64,000 nucleotides of DNA. Origin: an uncultured bacterium. GTDB taxonomy: Bacteria > Bacillota > Clostridia > Oscillospirales > Oscillospiraceae. Made by a program: the position numbers and the translations under genes. The notes under the pieces were generated by a model. That model saw only the letters and a program-made list of their open reading frames with translations, was not told where the DNA came from and ran no database searches. Below are positions 24,136-32,381 of this stretch, in pieces. The first letter of the stretch is position 1, and each line of letters opens with the position of its first letter. The DNA lies in the NCBI GenBank assembly GCA_949840775.1, contig CATKXO010000011.1, forward strand, positions 1-64,000, in the 5' to 3' direction.

Positions 24136-25365
24136 ATGAGTTTGCGTTCCGATGCTCAGACCATCATCGCCGCCTCCATCCAGGCGGTCCAGCCCGACGC
24201 CGCCGTGAAGCGGGCCCTCCGGGGCCGGGATTTCCCCGGCCGGGTGGTGCTGGCCGCAGCGGGCAAAGCGGCCTGGCAGATGGCCAGGGCCGCTCAGGAG
24301 TGTCTGGGGGAGCGGATGGACACCGGCGTGGTGGTCACAAAATACGGCCACGTCCTGGGGCCCATCCCCGGCTGTACCTGCTATGAGGCGGGCCACCCCG
24401 TCCCCGACGGGAACTCCTTCCGGGGCACCCAGGCGGTGCTGGACCTGGTGTCCGGGCTGACGGAGGGGGACACGGTGATTTTCCTGCTGTCCGGCGGGGG
24501 GAGCGCCCTGTTTGAAAAGCCCCTCATCCCCGGCGAGGAGCTCCAGGATATCACCAGTCAGCTGCTGTCCAGCGGGGCGGACATCGTGGAGATGAACGTC
24601 ATCCGCAAGCGGCTGTCCGCCGTGAAGGGGGGACGGTTCGCCCGGCTGTGCGCCCCCGCCCGGGTGTTCGCCGTTGTCCTCAGCGACATTTTGGGGGACC
24701 CTCTGGACATGATCGCCTCCGGTCCCGCCTGTGCCGACCGGTCCACCTGTGAGCAGGCCCTGGCCATCGCGGAAAAATACCGCCTGCGCCTCACGCCCCA
24801 GGCCAGAGAGCTGCTGGCTCAGGAGACACCCAAGGAGCTGGACAACGTGGAGACCCAAATCACCGGCAGCGTCCGGGAGCTGTGCGCAGCTGCCGCCCGG
24901 TCCGCCCAGGAGCTGGGCTACGAGCCGGTCATGCTGACGGACCAGCTGTGCTGTCAGGCCCGGGAGGCGGGCTCCTTCCTGGCCTCCGTGGCCCGGACCC
25001 ACCGGGGGCAGGGGAAAAAGCTGGCCTTTCTGGCGGGGGGCGAGACGGTGGTCAAGCTCACCGGCACCGGCAAGGGGGGCCGCAACCAGGAGCTGGCCCT
25101 GTCTGCCGCCCAGGGCATCGACGGGCTGGACGGCGTGCTGGTCTTCTCCCTGGGCTCCGACGGCACCGACGGCCCAACCGACGCCGCCGGCGGCGTGGTG
25201 GACGGACAGACAGCCGCCCGCCTCCGGGAACAGGGCCTGTCCATCCACCAGGTGCTGGAGGACAACGACGCCTATCACGCCCTGGCCAAGGCGGACGGTC
25301 TGATCGTCACCGGCCCCACCGGGACAAACGTCAACGACGTGGCCGTGGTGCTGATCGACATCTAA
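24136..25365 (+). CDS. Glycerate 2-kinase (MOFRL type)
   Basis: 409 residues. Domain DUF4147/GckA: ALRGRDFPGRVVLAAAGKAAWQMA, CYEAGHPVPDGNS and the glycine-rich LLSGGGSALFEKP. The C-terminal MOFRL region follows: FLAGGETVVKLTGTGKGGRNQELAL...SDGTDGPTDAAGGVVDG. It phosphorylates D-glycerate to 2-phosphoglycerate. AGGGGAGAG lies before the ATG. It forms an operon with the glycerate dehydrogenase, completing the route from hydroxypyruvate to glycolysis. Confidence 0.94.
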   Translation: MSLRSDAQTIIAASIQAVQPDAAVKRALRGRDFPGRVVLAAAGKAAWQMARAAQECLGERMDTGVVVTKYGHVLGPIPGCTCYEAGHPVPDGNSFRGTQAVLDLVSGLTEGDTVIFLLSGGGSALFEKPLIPGEELQDITSQLLSSGADIVEMNVIRKRLSAVKGGRFARLCAPARVFAVVLSDILGDPLDMIASGPACADRSTCEQALAIAEKYRLRLTPQARELLAQETPKELDNVETQITGSVRELCAAAARSAQELGYEPVMLTDQLCCQAREAGSFLASVARTHRGQGKKLAFLAGGETVVKLTGTGKGGRNQELALSAAQGIDGLDGVLVFSLGSDGTDGPTDAAGGVVDGQTAARLREQGLSIHQVLEDNDAYHALAKADGLIVTGPTGTNVNDVAVVLIDI

Positions 25366-25403
25366 TATAAAATTTCTGGATATTCAAAATAAATAATATC
25401 AAT

Positions 25404-25432
25404 TTTACAAATATTAAAGTCTGTGTTATAGT
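25404..25432 (+). promoter_or_regulatory. Promoter of the class I/II aminotransferase
   Basis: TTTACA (25404-25409), 17-nt spacer, TATAGT (25427-25432), 30 nt before the ATG, in a very AT-rich 96-nt gap after the glycerate kinase. Confidence 0.6.
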
Positions 25433-25461
25433 GACAATACCAACCGAAAGGAGAATGAATC

Positions 25462-26637
25462 ATGTTTAATCCTGCCAGCCGTATGGAAGCCCTTCCCTTC
25501 TCCGAAATCCGCGTGATGATGGAGAAAGCCACCCAGATGCAGAAGAAAGGCGAGGATGTCATCCACATGGAGATCGGCCGCCCCGACTTCGATACCCCCG
25601 AGGTCATCAAGCAGGCCGCCAACACAGCCCTGGCCAACGGCAACGTGTTCTATACCTCCAACTACGGTACCCCCGAGCTGCGCCAGGCCATTGCCGACAA
25701 GCTGAAGCGGGACAACAACATCGACTATAAGGCCGAGGAGATTCTTGTGACCATCGGCGTGGGCGAGGGCACCTATGCCGCCGTAGCCGCCTTTACCGAG
25801 CCTGGCGACGAGATTCTGGTCCCCGACCCGGTGTGGCTCAACTACATCCACGTGCCCCACTTCTTCGGCGCGGTGCCCGTCAGCTACGCGCTGAAGGAGG
25901 AGAACGACTACCAGATCGACCTGGACCAGATCGAGAGCCTCATCACTCCTAAGACCAAGATGCTGGTTATCAACACCCCCGGCAACCCCACCGGCGTGGT
26001 CCAGTCCATGGAGACCCTGGAGAAGCTGGCCGAAATCGCCAAGAAGCACAACCTGATTGTCGTCTCCGACGAGATCTATGAGAAGCTGGTCTATGGCGAA
26101 GCCAGGCACATCAGCATTGCCTCCCTCCCCGGCATGAAGGAGCGGACCATCACTTTGAACGGCTTCTCCAAGTGCTACTCCATGACCGGCTGGCGTCTGG
26201 GCTACGTGGCCGCCCCGGTGGAGTTCATCAAAGCCATGGTCCGGGTCCACCAGTACATCAACACCTGCGCCCCCTCTTTCGTTCAGGAGGCCGGCATCAC
26301 CGCCCTGGAGAAGGCCGAGCCCGATGTGCAGGAGATGGTGAAGGAGTACCAGCGCCGCCGGGACTACGCCGTGTCCGCCATCAACGCCATCGACGGTCTG
26401 AGCTGCAAGACCCCCGGCGGAGCCTTCTACATCTTTGTCAATATCAAGGCCCTGGGCAAAACCTCCGCGGAAATGGCCGACTACCTGCTGGAGACCGCCA
26501 AGATTGCCGCCGTCCCCGGCTCCGCCTTCGGGCCCCAGGGCGAGGGTTACATCCGCCTGTCCTACGCGTGCAGCTATGAGCGCATCGTGGAGGCCATGGA
26601 GCGGCTGAAAGCGGCCGTGGCCCAGCTCAAAGGCTGA
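25462..26637 (+). CDS. Class I/II pyridoxal-phosphate aminotransferase
   Basis: 391 residues, type I fold. Substrate N-terminal segment EIGRPDFDTPEVI. TPGNPTGVVQSMETLE holds the Asn that contacts PLP, VSDEIYEKLVYG the Asp pairing with the PLP nitrogen, and TLNGFSKCYSMTGWRLGY the Schiff-base lysine (near 238). Close to aspartate/aromatic aminotransferases. AAAGGAG precedes the ATG. Following the glycerate dehydrogenase/kinase pair, it could turn serine into hydroxypyruvate; this is inference, as the amino donor cannot be read from sequence. Its last 11 bp overlap the convergent LysR gene. Confidence 0.9.
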   Translation: MFNPASRMEALPFSEIRVMMEKATQMQKKGEDVIHMEIGRPDFDTPEVIKQAANTALANGNVFYTSNYGTPELRQAIADKLKRDNNIDYKAEEILVTIGVGEGTYAAVAAFTEPGDEILVPDPVWLNYIHVPHFFGAVPVSYALKEENDYQIDLDQIESLITPKTKMLVINTPGNPTGVVQSMETLEKLAEIAKKHNLIVVSDEIYEKLVYGEARHISIASLPGMKERTITLNGFSKCYSMTGWRLGYVAAPVEFIKAMVRVHQYINTCAPSFVQEAGITALEKAEPDVQEMVKEYQRRRDYAVSAINAIDGLSCKTPGGAFYIFVNIKALGKTSAEMADYLLETAKIAAVPGSAFGPQGEGYIRLSYACSYERIVEAMERLKAAVAQLKG

Positions 26638-27544
26638 ATACCTCCCCCACGGGGATATCGAATTTCAGATTCTCCAGATAGAGGGCCAGCTGCTCCTCAA
26701 AGAACTCCAGCGCAGTCTCGCTGGTGACCAGGGGAAAGCGGTGGGTGATCTTATAGCAGCACCGGTCGGGCGGCGGGTTTTTCAGCTCACTGACATAGAC
26801 GGGCCGGACCTGGGCCATGTCGCAGACCACCGACTCCGGGGCAATCATCCAGCTCCGCCCCTCCTGCCACAGGCGGCGGGCCAGGGTGATGGTGTCCAGC
26901 GCGACGCAGGGCCGGGCGTAGTTGGTCAGCCACTGGTTATGCCAGAGCTGATAGGGGTCGTCCCACTTTAAAAAAATCTCCCGGGCGGGGTCCAGCTCCT
27001 CGGTGTGGACCAGGGGCTTAGCCACCGCCGGCTCGGCGGACTGGATCAGGTAAAATTTCTCCTGAAACACCCGCTCGCAGATGATGTTTTTGTAGTACAG
27101 GTGGTAGAAGACAAAGGCCACGTCGATGTCGTGGTTGTCCAGGATGCCGTACAGCTCCGGCGACTGGTGGGTGCGCACATCCAGGTCCACGATGGAGTCC
27201 GGACCCATCAGCTCCCGGTAGAAGGGGGCCAGCAGCGCCACGTTGACGCTGTCTGTGCAGCCCACCGACAGCAGCACCCGGTCCCGACTGCGCTTCAACA
27301 GCCGGGTCTCCTTCCACAGGGAGAGCATCCGCTCGGCAATGGGGATGAACTCCACCCCCTCCGGGGTGAGCTCAATCTGTTTAAACCCCTTGCTCCGGGT
27401 GATGAGGGCGAAGTCCAGCTCCTTCTCCAGCATTTTCAGCCGGTGGCTGATGGTGGGCTGGGAGAGGAACAGGGTCTCAGCGGTCTTGGAGATGCTCTTG
27501 GTGTTGACAATGGTGAGGAACATTTCAACGTCAGTCAAATCCAT
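26627..27544 (-). CDS. LysR-family transcriptional regulator
   Basis: 305 residues with N-terminal HTH (MFLTIVNTKSISKTAETLFLSQPTISHRLKMLE) and effector domain about 90-290. AAGGAGG precedes the ATG. It is divergent from the second RraA aldolase gene across a 77-nt gap and convergent with the aminotransferase, whose 3' end it overlaps by 11 bp. It probably controls the RraA gene and itself. A different LysR subgroup from the 10815 and 17805 regulators, judging by the HTH sequence. Confidence 0.9.
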   Translation of the reverse strand: MDLTDVEMFLTIVNTKSISKTAETLFLSQPTISHRLKMLEKELDFALITRSKGFKQIELTPEGVEFIPIAERMLSLWKETRLLKRSRDRVLLSVGCTDSVNVALLAPFYRELMGPDSIVDLDVRTHQSPELYGILDNHDIDVAFVFYHLYYKNIICERVFQEKFYLIQSAEPAVAKPLVHTEELDPAREIFLKWDDPYQLWHNQWLTNYARPCVALDTITLARRLWQEGRSWMIAPESVVCDMAQVRPVYVSELKNPPPDRCCYKITHRFPLVTSETALEFFEEQLALYLENLKFDIPVGEVFSL

Positions 27545-27621
27545 AAAGTATTCGCCTCCTTATATTGATTTTTTCTATATTATACACGATAAACAATGAG
27601 TTGGAAAGAAGGTTTTTTATT
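27545..27621. promoter_or_regulatory. Divergent LysR-rraA regulatory region
   Basis: A 77-nt AT-rich gap containing TATATTGATTTTTTCTATAT, a short imperfect inverted repeat with a T-N11-A arrangement suited to LysR binding. GAAAGAAGG (27604-27612) is the ribosome-binding site of the RraA gene. Confidence 0.4.
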
Positions 27622-28302
27622 ATGGCAGTTGGATGCAGAATCAGACGCAATTTTGTCCGCCCCGACCGGGCGCTGGTAGAGGCTTTCCGGGGCATCCCCG
27701 TGGCCAACATCGACGACTGCATGGGCCGCCTGGCCGCTGTGGACGCCAAGCTGGAGCCCATGAACCACTCCCCCATGCTGGGGGTGGCCTTCACCGTAAA
27801 GTGCCCCGCCGGGGATAACCTGATGTTCCACAAGGCCCTGGACATGGCCCAGCCCGGCGACGTGCTGGTCATCGCCGCCGGCGGCAGCACCAGCCGGGCC
27901 CTGTGCGGCGAGATCATGGCCACCTACGCCAAGAGCCGCGGCCTGGCCGGCTTCATCATCGACGGCTGTGTCCGGGACCGGGACGAGCTGGCCCAGTTCA
28001 CCGACTTCCCCATCTACGCCCGGGGCGTGGTGCCCAACGGCCCCTATAAGAACGGCCCCGGCGAGATCAACTTCCCCGTCAGCGTGGGCGGCCAGGTCAT
28101 CAACCCCGGCGACATCCTGGTGGGTGACGGCGACAGCGTGCTGGTCATCAAGCCCGAGGACGCGGAGCAGCTGGCCAAAGAGGCCGCCGCCGTCCAGAAG
28201 AAGGAACAGGGCCAGATCGAAGGCATCCTGTCCGGAAAGGGCTTCCCCCGCCCCTTCGTGGACCAGGTGCTGGAGCAGATCGGCGTGGAATATATCGACT
28301 GA
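27622..28302 (+). CDS. RraA-family aldolase-like protein, second copy
   Basis: 226 residues from the ATG at 27622; an upstream in-frame ATG (27565) lies within the regulatory gap. Same family marks as the 9980 paralogue: FTVKCPAGDNLMFHKAL, GFIIDGCVRDRDEL (metal-proximal Arg/Asp), GPGEINFPVSVGGQVINPGDILVGDGDSVLVI. The loop RGVVPNGPYKNGPGEIN is typical of 4-hydroxy-4-methyl-2-oxoglutarate/4-carboxy-4-hydroxy-2-oxoadipate aldolases. It is monocistronic, with its own LysR and terminator. Two RraA copies with different regulators suggest two related substrates. Confidence 0.87.
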   Translation: MAVGCRIRRNFVRPDRALVEAFRGIPVANIDDCMGRLAAVDAKLEPMNHSPMLGVAFTVKCPAGDNLMFHKALDMAQPGDVLVIAAGGSTSRALCGEIMATYAKSRGLAGFIIDGCVRDRDELAQFTDFPIYARGVVPNGPYKNGPGEINFPVSVGGQVINPGDILVGDGDSVLVIKPEDAEQLAKEAAAVQKKEQGQIEGILSGKGFPRPFVDQVLEQIGVEYID

Positions 28303-28309
28303 ATACAGC

Positions 28310-28345
28310 AAATGCCCTGACAAAGAGATTTGTCAGGGCATTTTT
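28310..28345 (+). terminator. Terminator after the second RraA gene
   Basis: Stem AAATGCCCTGACAAA (28310-28324) with its complement and T5 (28341-28345). A second stem CCGGCGG (28379-28385) / CCGCCGG (28404-28410) followed by TGTTTTTT (to 28418) lies 35 nt further on and may be a back-up terminator. Confidence 0.88.
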
Positions 28346-28429
28346 GCACCCAAATGCTGCATATGGAGCAGCGCAGTCCCGGCGGCCAGGCCGAAGAGCT
28401 GCTCCGCCGGTGTTTTTTCGCAGCTCCGG

Positions 28430-28458
28430 TTGTCAAATTTGGGATTGGATGATAAAAT
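28430..28458 (+). promoter_or_regulatory. Promoter of the McrBC-like pair
   Basis: TTGTCA (28430-28435), 17-nt spacer, TAAAAT (28453-28458). The start would give a leader of about 135 nt containing the GTTCCCGCC palindrome at 28480-28508. The 28303-28602 gap otherwise holds only the two terminators. Confidence 0.55.
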
Positions 28459-28479
28459 AGAAATCCCCATTCTTTTTCC

Positions 28480-28508
28480 GGTTCCCGCCCTCTGCGAAGG
28501 CGGGAACC
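28480..28508. repeat. GTTCCCGCC-type palindrome, copy C
   Basis: GGTTCCCGCC (28480-28489) with GGCGGGAACC (28499-28508), preceded by CCATTCTTTTTCC. The copy before the dual-OB gene at 8212 has nearly the same CC(A/C)(T/C)TCTTTTTC tract and stem. Confidence 0.65.
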
Positions 28509-28602
28509 ACAAGGGTGTTTTTGACTTAAGGAACATAAAAGCGAATTGGGAATAAGAAAAATTCCGCAGAGGGGAACTGTCAATTTTTAAGGAGGATTTT
28601 TG

Positions 28603-30129
28603 ATGGCTGACACTTTATGGAGAGAAATCCCGATTGAGGATTTGGGGCCTATGCTGCTGGAGTGCAGCACCGAGCAGAGCTGGCAGGACCTGTGGGGCGC
28701 CCTGTCGCCCTCCATACGCCGGGCTGAGAGAGTAAATCCGGGTTCAGCCGCACTGATGATGTATCTGCTGACTGTGTGTGCGGCAGTTCTCACGGAAGGT
28801 GCGTCCAGCCTGGACGATTTGCTCCAGGGCGGTGATTTTGAACGAGTTTTCGGGATTACACAGTGGCATAGAGACCGCGGAGGCTGCAAGTATTACCTCT
28901 CATATATTGTGCCCTCTACCTGGACCAATGCTGAGCCGATCCGGGAGGCAAACAACCGGGACGCGGAGCAGTGCTACGCGCAGGTCAGGGAGCTTGTTCC
29001 ATCTTGCAGCAGGAACCTAACGCTGGGGGAGCTGCTGGATTTTTTGATGGAGCGGAACGGCAATTTCCTTGCCGGAAACGAGCAGCGGAATTTGGCCCAA
29101 GCAAAAGAGGCTTTGGAGTCGGAGCTGGATAAGGGGGAGCTAAACCGGCTTTGGGCCGGTTGGAGAATCAGCGCCATCCCCGCCGCCCAGGAGGTGCTGG
29201 ACCGCCTGAAGTATAACGTAAAGCAGATTATCCTCAACGGCGCGCCGGGCACCGGCAAGACCTATATGGCCAAGCTGCTGGCCCAGTACCTGGGCATCCG
29301 ACTGCCCGGGGACAGGGTTCCCTACACCCAGGTCCAGTTCCACCCCTCCTATGACTATACCGACTTTGTGGAGGGCCTGCGGCCCGTCCAAAAAGACGGC
29401 AATATGCACTATGTCAAGCTGGACGGCCACTTTAAGAAATTCTGCCGCCGGGTGGCGGGGGAGGGCGACCCCCAGCGGCAGTATTACTTCCTGATTGATG
29501 AGATCAACCGGGCCGACCTGTCCAAGGTGTTCGGCGAGCTGATGTACTGCCTGGAGGCCGACAAGCGGGGGCCAATGAACTGCGTGCTGACACAGTACCA
29601 GAATCTGCCCACCTATGATCCGGAAAAAGGGGATTACCTGACGGAAGCGGAGGATGTCTTTTACAGGGGCTTTTACATTCCAGAAAACGTGTATTTGATC
29701 GCCACCATGAACGACATCGACCGCTCTGTGGAGAGCATGGACTTCGCCCTGCGCCGGCGCTTTGATTTCAAAGAGGTCGTGGTGGACGAAAGCCTGCTCA
29801 GCGCCGCCTTTCAGCAGATGGGTTTTGGAGAAAACACACAGGAGCTGACCCGGAATGTGCTGGAGCTGAACAGGAGGATTTTAGAGCTTGGCACACCCTG
29901 CGGGCTGGACCGGCAGTATTTTGTCTCCCAGGGGCAGTTTGCCAATCTGTCCGAGGACCCCGCCGGGGACCTGGCGCAGATCAAGGCCAGCGCCTGGAAA
30001 TTCCGCATCGAGCCCCTGCTGCGGGAGTATCTGCGGGGGGAATCCGAAGAGGATATCAGCAACTTTATTCAGGGCTGCCGCACAGCCTTCGACCCCCCGG
30101 TGGACCAAGCTCAGGGAGCACCCCAATGA
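28603..30129 (+). CDS. McrB-like AAA+ GTPase of a type IV restriction module
   Basis: 508 residues from the ATG at 28603 (AAGGAGG upstream). The first ~200 residues are an unrecognised helical domain, presumably the modified-DNA reader. AAA+ core: Walker A GAPGTGKT (213-220), HPSYDYTDFVEG typical of McrB, Walker B YYFLIDEINRAD (294-305), MNDIDRS (369-375) in place of the McrB NTADRS guanine signature, and arginine-rich RRRF (384-387). McrB hexamers translocate DNA with GTP and recruit McrC. The next gene overlaps by 4 bp and encodes the McrC partner. The novel N-terminus means target specificity cannot be inferred. Confidence 0.88.
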   Translation: MADTLWREIPIEDLGPMLLECSTEQSWQDLWGALSPSIRRAERVNPGSAALMMYLLTVCAAVLTEGASSLDDLLQGGDFERVFGITQWHRDRGGCKYYLSYIVPSTWTNAEPIREANNRDAEQCYAQVRELVPSCSRNLTLGELLDFLMERNGNFLAGNEQRNLAQAKEALESELDKGELNRLWAGWRISAIPAAQEVLDRLKYNVKQIILNGAPGTGKTYMAKLLAQYLGIRLPGDRVPYTQVQFHPSYDYTDFVEGLRPVQKDGNMHYVKLDGHFKKFCRRVAGEGDPQRQYYFLIDEINRADLSKVFGELMYCLEADKRGPMNCVLTQYQNLPTYDPEKGDYLTEAEDVFYRGFYIPENVYLIATMNDIDRSVESMDFALRRRFDFKEVVVDESLLSAAFQQMGFGENTQELTRNVLELNRRILELGTPCGLDRQYFVSQGQFANLSEDPAGDLAQIKASAWKFRIEPLLREYLRGESEEDISNFIQGCRTAFDPPVDQAQGAPQ

Positions 30130-31526
30130 GCATTATGCTGAAAGACAACAGCCCGGTCCCGGCGGATTATGAAGCGCGCTGCCAGGCCATACAGAGGCTG
30201 GCTGATCGGGGCCAGTGCAGTCTGATTGACCTGCGGGGAAGGGCAGCGAACCGCCCCCCGAACCGCCCCCAGATATTTTGCAGGGACGGCAGCGGGAACT
30301 GGCGGACCGGGAATCTGATCGGCGTATTTGAGTACCGGGCCGGGGACGGCGGCCTGGAGACGGTGGTCATCGGTGACCGCTTCGGACCGGAAAAGGTGGC
30401 CGGCGGCGGGACTGAGGGGGAATTTTTGTCCTTCTTTTCCTGGGTCATGCTGGAGCAGTGCTGGGATGAGACGCCCCTGTGGCTGCTGAACGAGTCCAGA
30501 TCCAGGGGAGAGGCGGATATCTTTGACCAGGTCCTGGTGCTCCGGCTGGCGGCCCAACTGGAGCGGGCCTGGAAAAAGGGGCGGCTCCGGTTTTACCGCA
30601 CCTTCTCCCGGTATGACTGCCGCCTCCAGGGACAGCTCGACCTGCCCCGCAAGATCCGCAGGAGCATGGGGCTGGAAGACGGCAATATGGCCTGCCGGGT
30701 CCGGGAGTACAGCGAAAACAACCTGTACGGCCAGCTGTTTTTCCAGGCCTGCCTCCAGGCGGAGCGGCGGCACCCGGAGCTGATGCGGCAGCTGAAGCGG
30801 CGGATGCCGGGCTTCCGTATGGCCCGTCAGGCGCTGGAGCAGCAGGCCGCCGCCTGGGGCTGGGGCGCCCGCGATTTCCGCGGCCTGCTGAACGGGACAA
30901 AGCAGAAGATTACCAATCCGCTCTACCGGGACTATGAGACCCTGCGGACGGTTGCCCGGGCGGTGCTGAGGCGGAGCAGCTGCTGCTCCTATTCAGAAGC
31001 CGGCGCGCCCCTTGTGACAGGAATCTTCCTGGACATCAGCGCCCTGTGGGAGGACTATCTGGCCAGGGCGGTCTTCTCGGGTCTTTCCCCCCAGCCCTTG
31101 AAGCAGGGGAATAACGGCGGGGACATTGGAATCCTGGATGGGATGCTGAACATCAGGCCGGATTTCTGGTGGAAGGACGGGGGCCGGGTCCTGGATGCCA
31201 AGTACCGCCCGGTCTGGAGCAGGTTTTTAACTCCGTCCTCCTCCGGGGAAGACCGCAAAGACATCCAGGAAGATGTCTATCAGGTGCTTGCCTATATGCT
31301 GGCACTGGACTGTCCCCGGGGCGGGGTCATTTTCCCGGTAAAGAGCGGGTGTTCCGGCGGGGCTCCCTCATACAGGAAAACCACGGCAGTCAAGGGGAGA
31401 ACGGAGCGGGAATTTTGGCTGATTCCCTTCTTTGTTCCCCAGATTGCGGACTACGCGGACTTTTACAGCGCCCTCCTGACTGAGGCCGGGCAGGTGCAGG
31501 GAGCGGTGGAACTTTTCCTTGATTAA
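30126..31526 (+). CDS. McrC-like nuclease subunit
   Basis: 466 residues, start ATGA-overlapping with the McrB-like gene. The N-terminal half (RTGNLIGVFEYRAG; FLSFFSWVMLEQ) is the McrB-stimulating region. The C-terminal PD-(D/E)xK nuclease shows NIRPDFWW (Asp near 346) and LDAKYRP (357-362), followed by DVYQVLAYML, the standard McrC catalytic order. Mature McrC is about 350 residues, so this one carries extra sequence, mainly in the middle (RLRFYRTFSRYDCRLQGQLD onward). Together with McrB it would cleave DNA carrying modified bases. A terminator follows at 31532. Confidence 0.87.
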   Translation: MSIMLKDNSPVPADYEARCQAIQRLADRGQCSLIDLRGRAANRPPNRPQIFCRDGSGNWRTGNLIGVFEYRAGDGGLETVVIGDRFGPEKVAGGGTEGEFLSFFSWVMLEQCWDETPLWLLNESRSRGEADIFDQVLVLRLAAQLERAWKKGRLRFYRTFSRYDCRLQGQLDLPRKIRRSMGLEDGNMACRVREYSENNLYGQLFFQACLQAERRHPELMRQLKRRMPGFRMARQALEQQAAAWGWGARDFRGLLNGTKQKITNPLYRDYETLRTVARAVLRRSSCCSYSEAGAPLVTGIFLDISALWEDYLARAVFSGLSPQPLKQGNNGGDIGILDGMLNIRPDFWWKDGGRVLDAKYRPVWSRFLTPSSSGEDRKDIQEDVYQVLAYMLALDCPRGGVIFPVKSGCSGGAPSYRKTTAVKGRTEREFWLIPFFVPQIADYADFYSALLTEAGQVQGAVELFLD

Positions 31527-31531
31527 ATCAG

Positions 31532-31560
31532 GACAGCGGACGCCTGCGGCGTCCGCTGTC
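31532..31560 (+). terminator. Terminator after the McrC-like gene
   Basis: 13-bp perfect stem GACAGCGGACGCC (31532-31544) with its complement (31548-31560), 3-nt loop, then TTCCTCTCTTT. It also separates the convergent araD transcript. Confidence 0.75.
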
Positions 31561-31570
31561 TTCCTCTCTT

Positions 31571-32269
31571 TCAGCCCTGGCCATAGTAGGCGCCGGGACC
31601 GTGTTTGCGGAAATAGTGCTTATCCTGGTAGCGCTGGGGGGCGGGGCCCGCTGCGGCCCTGACCTGCCGGGTGAGAATGGCCATCTTGGCCACCTCCTCC
31701 AGCACCACCGCGTGGTACACCGCCTGGGCGGCGTCCTTCCCCCAGGTGAAGGGGCCGTGGCTGGCGCAGATCACCCCGGGGACGGCGGTGGGCTCGATGC
31801 ACCGCTCCCGGAAGGTCTCCACAATAATCTTGCCGGTGTTCTTCTCATAGTCCTCCTCCAGCTCACTCAGAGTCAGGTGCCGGGCGCAGGGGATGGAGCC
31901 GTAGAAGTAGTCGGCGTGGGTGGTGCCGAAGCAGGGGATGTCCTCCCCCGCCTGGGCCCAGGCCACCGCGTGGGGGCTGTGGGTGTGGACAATGCCGCCC
32001 ACCCCCGGAAAGGCCTTGTACAGCTCCAGGTGGGTCTTGGTGTCGCTGGAGGGCTTCCACTTGCCCTCCGCCACCTTGCCGGTCTCCAGCTCTACCACCA
32101 CCATGTCCTCCGCCGTCATGCCGTCGTACTCCACCCCGGAGGGCTTGATGACCATCAGGCCCTTGTCCCGGTCCACGGCCGACACGTTGCCCCAGGTGAA
32201 GGTAACCAGATTGTATTTGGGCAGAAGGAGGTTGGCCTCTAATACCTCTTGCTTGAGTGCTTCTAACAT
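31571..32269 (-). CDS. araD: L-ribulose-5-phosphate 4-epimerase
   Basis: 232 residues from the ATG at 32269, beginning [31 protein letters not shown]; the longer open frame upstream lies in the palindromic repeat. Class II aldolase family with zinc site [10 protein letters not shown], near residue 96, and a later His. It converts L-ribulose-5-P to D-xylulose-5-P. Normal AraD length. It is the last gene of the ABC-kinase-araA-araD minus-strand operon. Confidence 0.95.
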   Translation of the reverse strand: MLEALKQEVLEANLLLPKYNLVTFTWGNVSAVDRDKGLMVIKPSGVEYDGMTAEDMVVVELETGKVAEGKWKPSSDTKTHLELYKAFPGVGGIVHTHSPHAVAWAQAGEDIPCFGTTHADYFYGSIPCARHLTLSELEEDYEKNTGKIIVETFRERCIEPTAVPGVICASHGPFTWGKDAAQAVYHAVVLEEVAKMAILTRQVRAAAGPAPQRYQDKHYFRKHGPGAYYGQG

Positions 32270-32291
32270 GTTGTTTCCCCCTTTTTTACGT

Positions 32292-32360
32292 GTAGGGGCC
32301 GCCGCCCTCGGCGGCCCTTCTCTCATGAAATGGCGGGCCGCCCAGGGGGGCGGCCCCTAC
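32292..32360. repeat. GTAGGGGCC palindromic repeat between araA and araD
   Basis: 69-bp element beginning GTAGGGGCCGCCGCCC and ending GGGCGGCCCCTAC. Inner arms GGGCCGCC and GGCGGCCC allow two stems. Same family as 1758, 33870 and 46071. Confidence 0.75.
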
Positions 32361-32381
32361 AGGGTTTCCCCGCGGTGGATG

